A stretch of DNA of 18,253 bases. It comes from CAYMRB01 sp964392615. GTDB taxonomy: Bacteria; Planctomycetota; UBA8108. The position numbers and the translations under genes were made by a program. The stretch covers positions 1 to 18,253 of the forward strand of contig CAYMRB010000179.1 of NCBI GenBank assembly GCA_964392615.1, in the 5' to 3' direction. Below the pieces are notes generated by a model that had not been told where the DNA came from, did not search any database, and saw only the letters and a list, made by a program, of their open reading frames with translations. Below are positions 15,292-18,253 of the stretch, piece by piece (position 1 is the first letter of the stretch; each line of letters opens with the position of its first letter).

Positions 15292-17601
15292 ATGGACACT
15301 CCGCAAGTGATGAATCATTCCACGAATCGGCCCCACGCAACTCGGAGGCCCCGTGCGATTCTTCTCGTTCTCTTCGCTTCCACCTTCGCATCCCATGCGG
15401 CGGCGGCTGGCGCAGCCGAGGCGCGCGTCGGGAAACGCCGGGGAGATCTGCCTGGACGGAATCTGGCAGGTAGCGATGGGCCAGAAGCCCGAGGCGCTTG
15501 CGCGGACGGTACCCGTAAGCCTCGATCGGGCGAGAGCCGGCACGCAGACCCTGTTCCGTTCGACTTCGCCACGCTGGACGAGTACCGCCGAGCACGCTGG
15601 ACGGAGGAAAAGGCCTGGACTTGGTACGCCGAGAACGGGCCCATCGCGGGGTGCAACTACCTGCCACGGACAGCGGTCAACACGACGGAGATGTGGCAGC
15701 GGGAGTCCTTCGATCCGGGGACTCTCGACGAGGAGCTCGGTTGGGCCGAAAAGGCGGGTTACAACAACCTCCGCGTGTTCCTGCAGTACCTCGTCTGGCG
15801 ACAGGATCCGGAGCGACTGAAGCGGCGCCTCGACCGGTTCCTGCAGATTGCGAACCGGCACCACTTGCGGGTGATGCTGGTCCCGTTCTGCGATCGTTCC
15901 GTCGCCGGGCGCGCGCCCTACCTCGGCAAGCAGGACGAAGCCGTACCCGGTGTGCACAACAGCGGTCGGGTGCCCAGCCCCGGCCTCGAGCGAGTCATCG
16001 ATCGCGCGGCCTGGCCCGATCTCGAGCGTTACGTCAAAGACCTCGTGAGCCGCTTCGGCAAGGATCGACGGGTCTTGATCTGGGATCTCTACAACGAGCC
16101 CGGGCAATCGTCCCTGGGCGAGAAGTCACTGCCACTGGTCGCGGCCGCGTTTCGTTGGGCGCGCGAGGCCGGGGCGACTCAGCCCCTCACGGTCGGCGCT
16201 TGGATCGACTTTGACAGTCGCATGTCCAAGGCCGTCATGGAGATGTCCGATGTGGTCTCCTTCCACGGCTACGATGAGCCTGGAGGCATCGTGGACAAGA
16301 GCTGGATCTGCCGCCAGTACAACCGCCCGGTCCTGTGCACCGAGTGGTTGCACCGCGGGTCCGGCAACACCTTCGAGTCGATCCTGCCGATCTTCGCCCA
16401 CGGCCAGATCGGTGGGTACCACTGGGGTCTGGTAGCCGGCCGAACACAAACGTACATGCCCTGGGGATCGAAGAAAGGCGACGCGATGCCCGAACGGTGG
16501 CAGCACGACGTGCTCCACGCGGACGGCAGCGCGTATGACCCCGAAGAGTTCGAGCTACTGCGAATCTTCCGCGAGGACTTTCGCCTGCGGCCAATCAACG
16601 ACCGTTGGTCGAAGGAGCGCGTCCGGACATGGTACGAACGCACCGGGCCCATAGTCGGCTGCAATTTTCTGCCGAGCACGGCGATCAACTCGACCGAGAT
16701 GTGGCAGGCCGAATCGTTCGATCAGGAGACGATCGATCGCGAGCTCGGTTGGGCTCACGAGGCCGGTTACAACAGCGTTCGGGTCTTCTTGCAGTACGTC
16801 GTCTGGAAGGACGACCCGAAGGGCCTCGTGCAGCGGATGCGCCGATTTCTCGCCATCGCCGACAAGCATCAGATCACCGTGATGCCCGTGCTGTTCTGCG
16901 ACTGCGCCTTTTCCGGCAAGGAGCCGTACCTCGGCAAGCAGGACGACCCGAATCCGGGCAAACCGAACGGTGGCTGGGTGCCGAGTCCGGGCCTGAAGCT
17001 CGTGGTCGACAGCACAACGTGGCCCGACCTGAAGCGGTATGTGCAGGACGTGATCGGCCAATTCGCCGACGATCGACGCGTGTTGATCTGGGACCTCTAC
17101 AACGAGCCGGGGCAGTCGGGGCTCGGCGAGCTCAGCATGCCGCTCTCCGAAATCGTGTTCGAGTGGGCTCGAGCTGCCGAGCCCTCGCAGCCTCTGACGA
17201 TCAGCGCGTGGGTGGTGTTCGACTACCCGATGTCTCGACGGCACATGCAACTCTCCGACGTCGTCAGCTTTCACGGCTACGACCGCCCGGAGGAGTTTCA
17301 GAGGAAGATCGAGACCTGCAGCAGGTACGATCGACCGATCCTCTGCACTGAGTGGTTGATGCGCCAGGAAGGCAACACGTTCGCGTCTATCCTCCCGGTA
17401 CTCGCACACCACAGCATCGGCGGGTATCACTGGGGGTTGGTGGCCGGCAAGACCCAGACCTGGCTGCCCTGGAACTTCAAGCCGGGTGACCCGATGCCGA
17501 AGATCTGGCAGCACGATGTCTTTCACGCCGACGGCGAGCCGTACGACGCCAAGGAATTCGAGTTGCTGCGACGCTACGTCGAGCAGTTTCGGTCACGGTA
17601 G
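15292..17601 (+). CDS. tandem-duplicated GH5-like glycoside hydrolase, secreted
   Basis: This 769-residue protein has a signal peptide (RRPR followed by AILLVLFASTFASHAAAAG), a disordered stretch to about residue 88, then two GH5-like TIM barrels: 102-437 and 438-769. Each has the acid/base motif WDLYNEPGQS (Glu269, Glu605) and the nucleophile motif LCTEW (Glu351, Glu687), all spaced exactly 336 residues apart with no insertions or deletions that I can see. Both also share GCN(Y/F)LP, TEMWQ.ESFD, RVFLQY, YLGKQD and SFHGYD. Relatives are annotated as cellulase/xylanase-like GH5 proteins; the substrate is unknown. Either ATG 15292 or ATG 15310 may be the start; neither has a strong ribosome binding site. 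The sequence between signal peptide and barrel seems shifted in frame (see the relic entry). Divergent from the lyase-like gene. Confidence 0.88.
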   Translation: MDTPQVMNHSTNRPHATRRPRAILLVLFASTFASHAAAAGAAEARVGKRRGDLPGRNLAGSDGPEARGACADGTRKPRSGESRHADPVPFDFATLDEYRRARWTEEKAWTWYAENGPIAGCNYLPRTAVNTTEMWQRESFDPGTLDEELGWAEKAGYNNLRVFLQYLVWRQDPERLKRRLDRFLQIANRHHLRVMLVPFCDRSVAGRAPYLGKQDEAVPGVHNSGRVPSPGLERVIDRAAWPDLERYVKDLVSRFGKDRRVLIWDLYNEPGQSSLGEKSLPLVAAAFRWAREAGATQPLTVGAWIDFDSRMSKAVMEMSDVVSFHGYDEPGGIVDKSWICRQYNRPVLCTEWLHRGSGNTFESILPIFAHGQIGGYHWGLVAGRTQTYMPWGSKKGDAMPERWQHDVLHADGSAYDPEEFELLRIFREDFRLRPINDRWSKERVRTWYERTGPIVGCNFLPSTAINSTEMWQAESFDQETIDRELGWAHEAGYNSVRVFLQYVVWKDDPKGLVQRMRRFLAIADKHQITVMPVLFCDCAFSGKEPYLGKQDDPNPGKPNGGWVPSPGLKLVVDSTTWPDLKRYVQDVIGQFADDRRVLIWDLYNEPGQSGLGELSMPLSEIVFEWARAAEPSQPLTISAWVVFDYPMSRRHMQLSDVVSFHGYDRPEEFQRKIETCSRYDRPILCTEWLMRQEGNTFASILPVLAHHSIGGYHWGLVAGKTQTWLPWNFKPGDPMPKIWQHDVFHADGEPYDAKEFELLRRYVEQFRSR
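15443..15517 (+). pseudogene. out-of-frame relic of a GH2-like jelly-roll start
   Basis: In the +1 frame inside the N-terminus of the GH5-like gene, the DNA reads EICLDGIWQVAMGQKPEALA and RTVPV. The pattern 'I-LDG-W-VA-G......TVPVPG' is typical of the N-terminal sugar-binding domain of GH2-type proteins. The signal peptide before it and 'DPVPFDFATLDEYRR' after it lie in the main frame. So two compensating frameshifts, or an old deletion joining a GH2-like start to the GH5 barrel, best explain it. Sequencing error is possible. Confidence 0.45.
15595..17598 (+). repeat. direct tandem duplication, 1,008-bp unit
   Basis: The GH5-like coding sequence consists of two head-to-tail copies, 15595-16602 and 16603-17598. 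Matching motifs (RW..., NEP, TEW) sit exactly 1,008 bp apart. Protein identity is roughly 60% by eye and base identity is clearly lower at third positions, so the duplication is old and kept by selection. The second copy is a few codons shorter at its end. Confidence 0.85.
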
Positions 17602-17945
17602 AGTCCACCACTGCACGGCAAGATGCGACTCACTCGATGCACTGTCCGCATACTCGAACGCGGTGGGCGGCGGGCACGATTCAGAGGCTCAGTGTGACCC
17701 GTGCACTCATCGCACACGGATATCTTCGATACCGTAGCTGGCGTGTTCCCGCACTACTTCAACGACTGGTCGGACGATTGCCCGATCCCTTTGACGAATG
17801 CGGGAGCGATCCAACACACGATGATATCGGTTGCCAATCACGTCCCCGTGCGGATAGGTGAGGAGGGAGGGCGAGGTGATAGTCCAGGTACTTCGACCAC
17901 TCGAGACTATACCGGCGACATGAGAGAGGAGAGAATCCGACCGCA
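17602..17945. other. gene-poor stretch, nothing recognised
   Basis: About 340 bases of visibly lower GC than the flanking genes lie between the GH5-like stop and the membrane-protein gene. Short open frames exist on both strands (a GTG-started one at 17701-17949 and minus-strand ones), but none has a recognisable motif or good ribosome binding site. A TATACC (17908-17913) about 33 bases before the next gene could be a -10 without a matching -35. No terminator for the GH5-like gene is evident. Confidence 0.35.
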
Positions 17946-18248
17946 ATGAAGCTCCTGCGCGCACTGTTCAAGTCGCGGCTGCGCGCCGCGTTCAGCATCG
18001 TCGTAATCGTTCTGCTCCTTCTGATCGCGCTGTTCCTCGTGCTCCGTCGCGACGTCGCGAGGCCCGACGCCAGCGACATGCAGTTCGTGCGGCGACAGCC
18101 GGCGGCCGAGGACAACGGCTTCTTCGATCTCGAGGATCCGGTGACCGCGCTGCCGACCGAAGCCGAGGAATACGTCGAGGCGGGCGAGGCAGCGTTCGAG
18201 CCCATGCGTGATCGGTTAGTCACAAGTCTCATCGTCGTCATCGCTTAG
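17946..18248 (+). CDS. short N-terminally membrane-anchored protein, probably truncated
   Basis: This 100-residue product starts with a basic segment (MKLLRALFKSRLRAAF) and one strong transmembrane helix (about residues 17-34, IVVIVLLLLIALFLVLRR), followed by an acidic region with DNGFFDLEDPVTAL and YVEAGEAAFEPMRD. It should sit in the inner membrane with its C-terminus outside. The layout resembles the first 80-90 residues of longer (several hundred residue) uncharacterised membrane-anchored proteins that have 'N-terminal TM, Pro/Asp linker, ENG(Y/F)..L' starts. After MRD the sequence turns into RLVTSLIVVIA and stops at 18246-18248, which suggests a frameshift or insertion breakpoint close to the window edge. 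A purine-rich GAGAGGAGAG lies 12 to 20 bases before the ATG, further than usual. Function unknown. Confidence 0.5.
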   Translation: MKLLRALFKSRLRAAFSIVVIVLLLLIALFLVLRRDVARPDASDMQFVRRQPAAEDNGFFDLEDPVTALPTEAEEYVEAGEAAFEPMRDRLVTSLIVVIA

Positions 18249-18253
18249 AAAAC

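Noticed and set aside
17701..17949. GTG-started 82-codon frame whose TGA overlaps the ATG of the membrane protein (ATGA)
   Set aside because: No ribosome binding site, no recognisable motif, and a low-complexity end. The overlap may be chance.
17707..17964. 85-codon minus-strand frame in the gene-poor stretch
   Set aside because: It has some protein-like composition (VVEVVREHASYGIEDIRVR) but no start signal, and overlaps the start of the membrane protein; not supportable alone.
1..18253. CRISPR arrays, tRNA or rRNA genes, toxin-antitoxin pairs, phage genes
   Set aside because: I saw no regularly spaced direct repeats, cloverleaf-like sequences, conserved rRNA blocks or phage structural motifs on either strand.

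Overview
The window is a high-GC bacterial chromosome segment with no rRNA, tRNA or CRISPR array that I can see. I read it as an environmental, probably uncultured bacterium, most likely Planctomycetota or a neighbouring Gram-negative phylum. The reasons are a giant NTPase/TPR/Fis-type regulator, a PIG-L deacetylase beside an EboE-like protein, secreted glycoside hydrolase and lyase-like proteins, and an orphan tail of a dockerin-like calcium-repeat domain (the FLFLGGP... CGPDP... C type) that I associate with planctomycete-like surface proteins. Taxonomy is inference; no marker gene is present.

Layout. (1) 103-5035 (+): a strong sigma-70-type promoter drives a 1,624-residue regulator: STAND/AAA-type ATPase, TPR array, GAF, degenerate GGDEF, Fis-type HTH. 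(2) 5038-7117 (-): a two-gene operon, an EboE-like TIM-barrel protein followed by a PIG-L family N-deacetylase, convergent with the regulator. (3) 7205-10218 (+): rfbB (dTDP-glucose 4,6-dehydratase) translationally coupled by an ATGA overlap to an MsbA-type ABC exporter, divergent from the EboE/PIG-L operon. (4) 10219-10471: a broken-off dockerin-like tail, a terminator-like hairpin and a TC microsatellite. (5) 10494-11120 (-): a stand-alone RQC-HRDC protein, the C-terminal half of RecQ without its helicase. (6) 11287-12323 (+): a startless fragment, a 41-codon small ORF and an SDR-fold protein lacking the catalytic Tyr and Lys. (7) 12512-12727: the truncated start of an integrase-type transposase in a gene-poor scar. 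(8) 12961-15069 (-) and 15292-17601 (+): a divergent pair of secreted carbohydrate-active proteins, a probable alpha/alpha-toroid lyase-like protein and a tandemly duplicated GH5-like hydrolase with both active sites kept. (9) 17602-18248: a gene-poor stretch and a short, probably truncated membrane-anchored protein.

How the genes may work together. Sections 2 and 3 share a 87-bp divergent promoter region and suggest synthesis, modification and export of a surface glycan or glycolipid: a nucleotide-deoxysugar enzyme, an ABC flippase, a GlcNAc-type deacetylase and an EboE-like protein. Section 8 looks like polysaccharide degradation. Sections 4 to 7 and 9 look like a recombination-scarred accessory zone, with gene fragments from at least three or four unrelated families. 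Best candidates for something new: the GGDEF-like module with a destroyed signature inside the giant regulator, the EboE/PIG-L pair away from the rest of an ebo cluster, the exact 336-codon head-to-tail GH5 duplication with an apparent double frameshift in its N-terminus, and the helicase-less RQC-HRDC protein.
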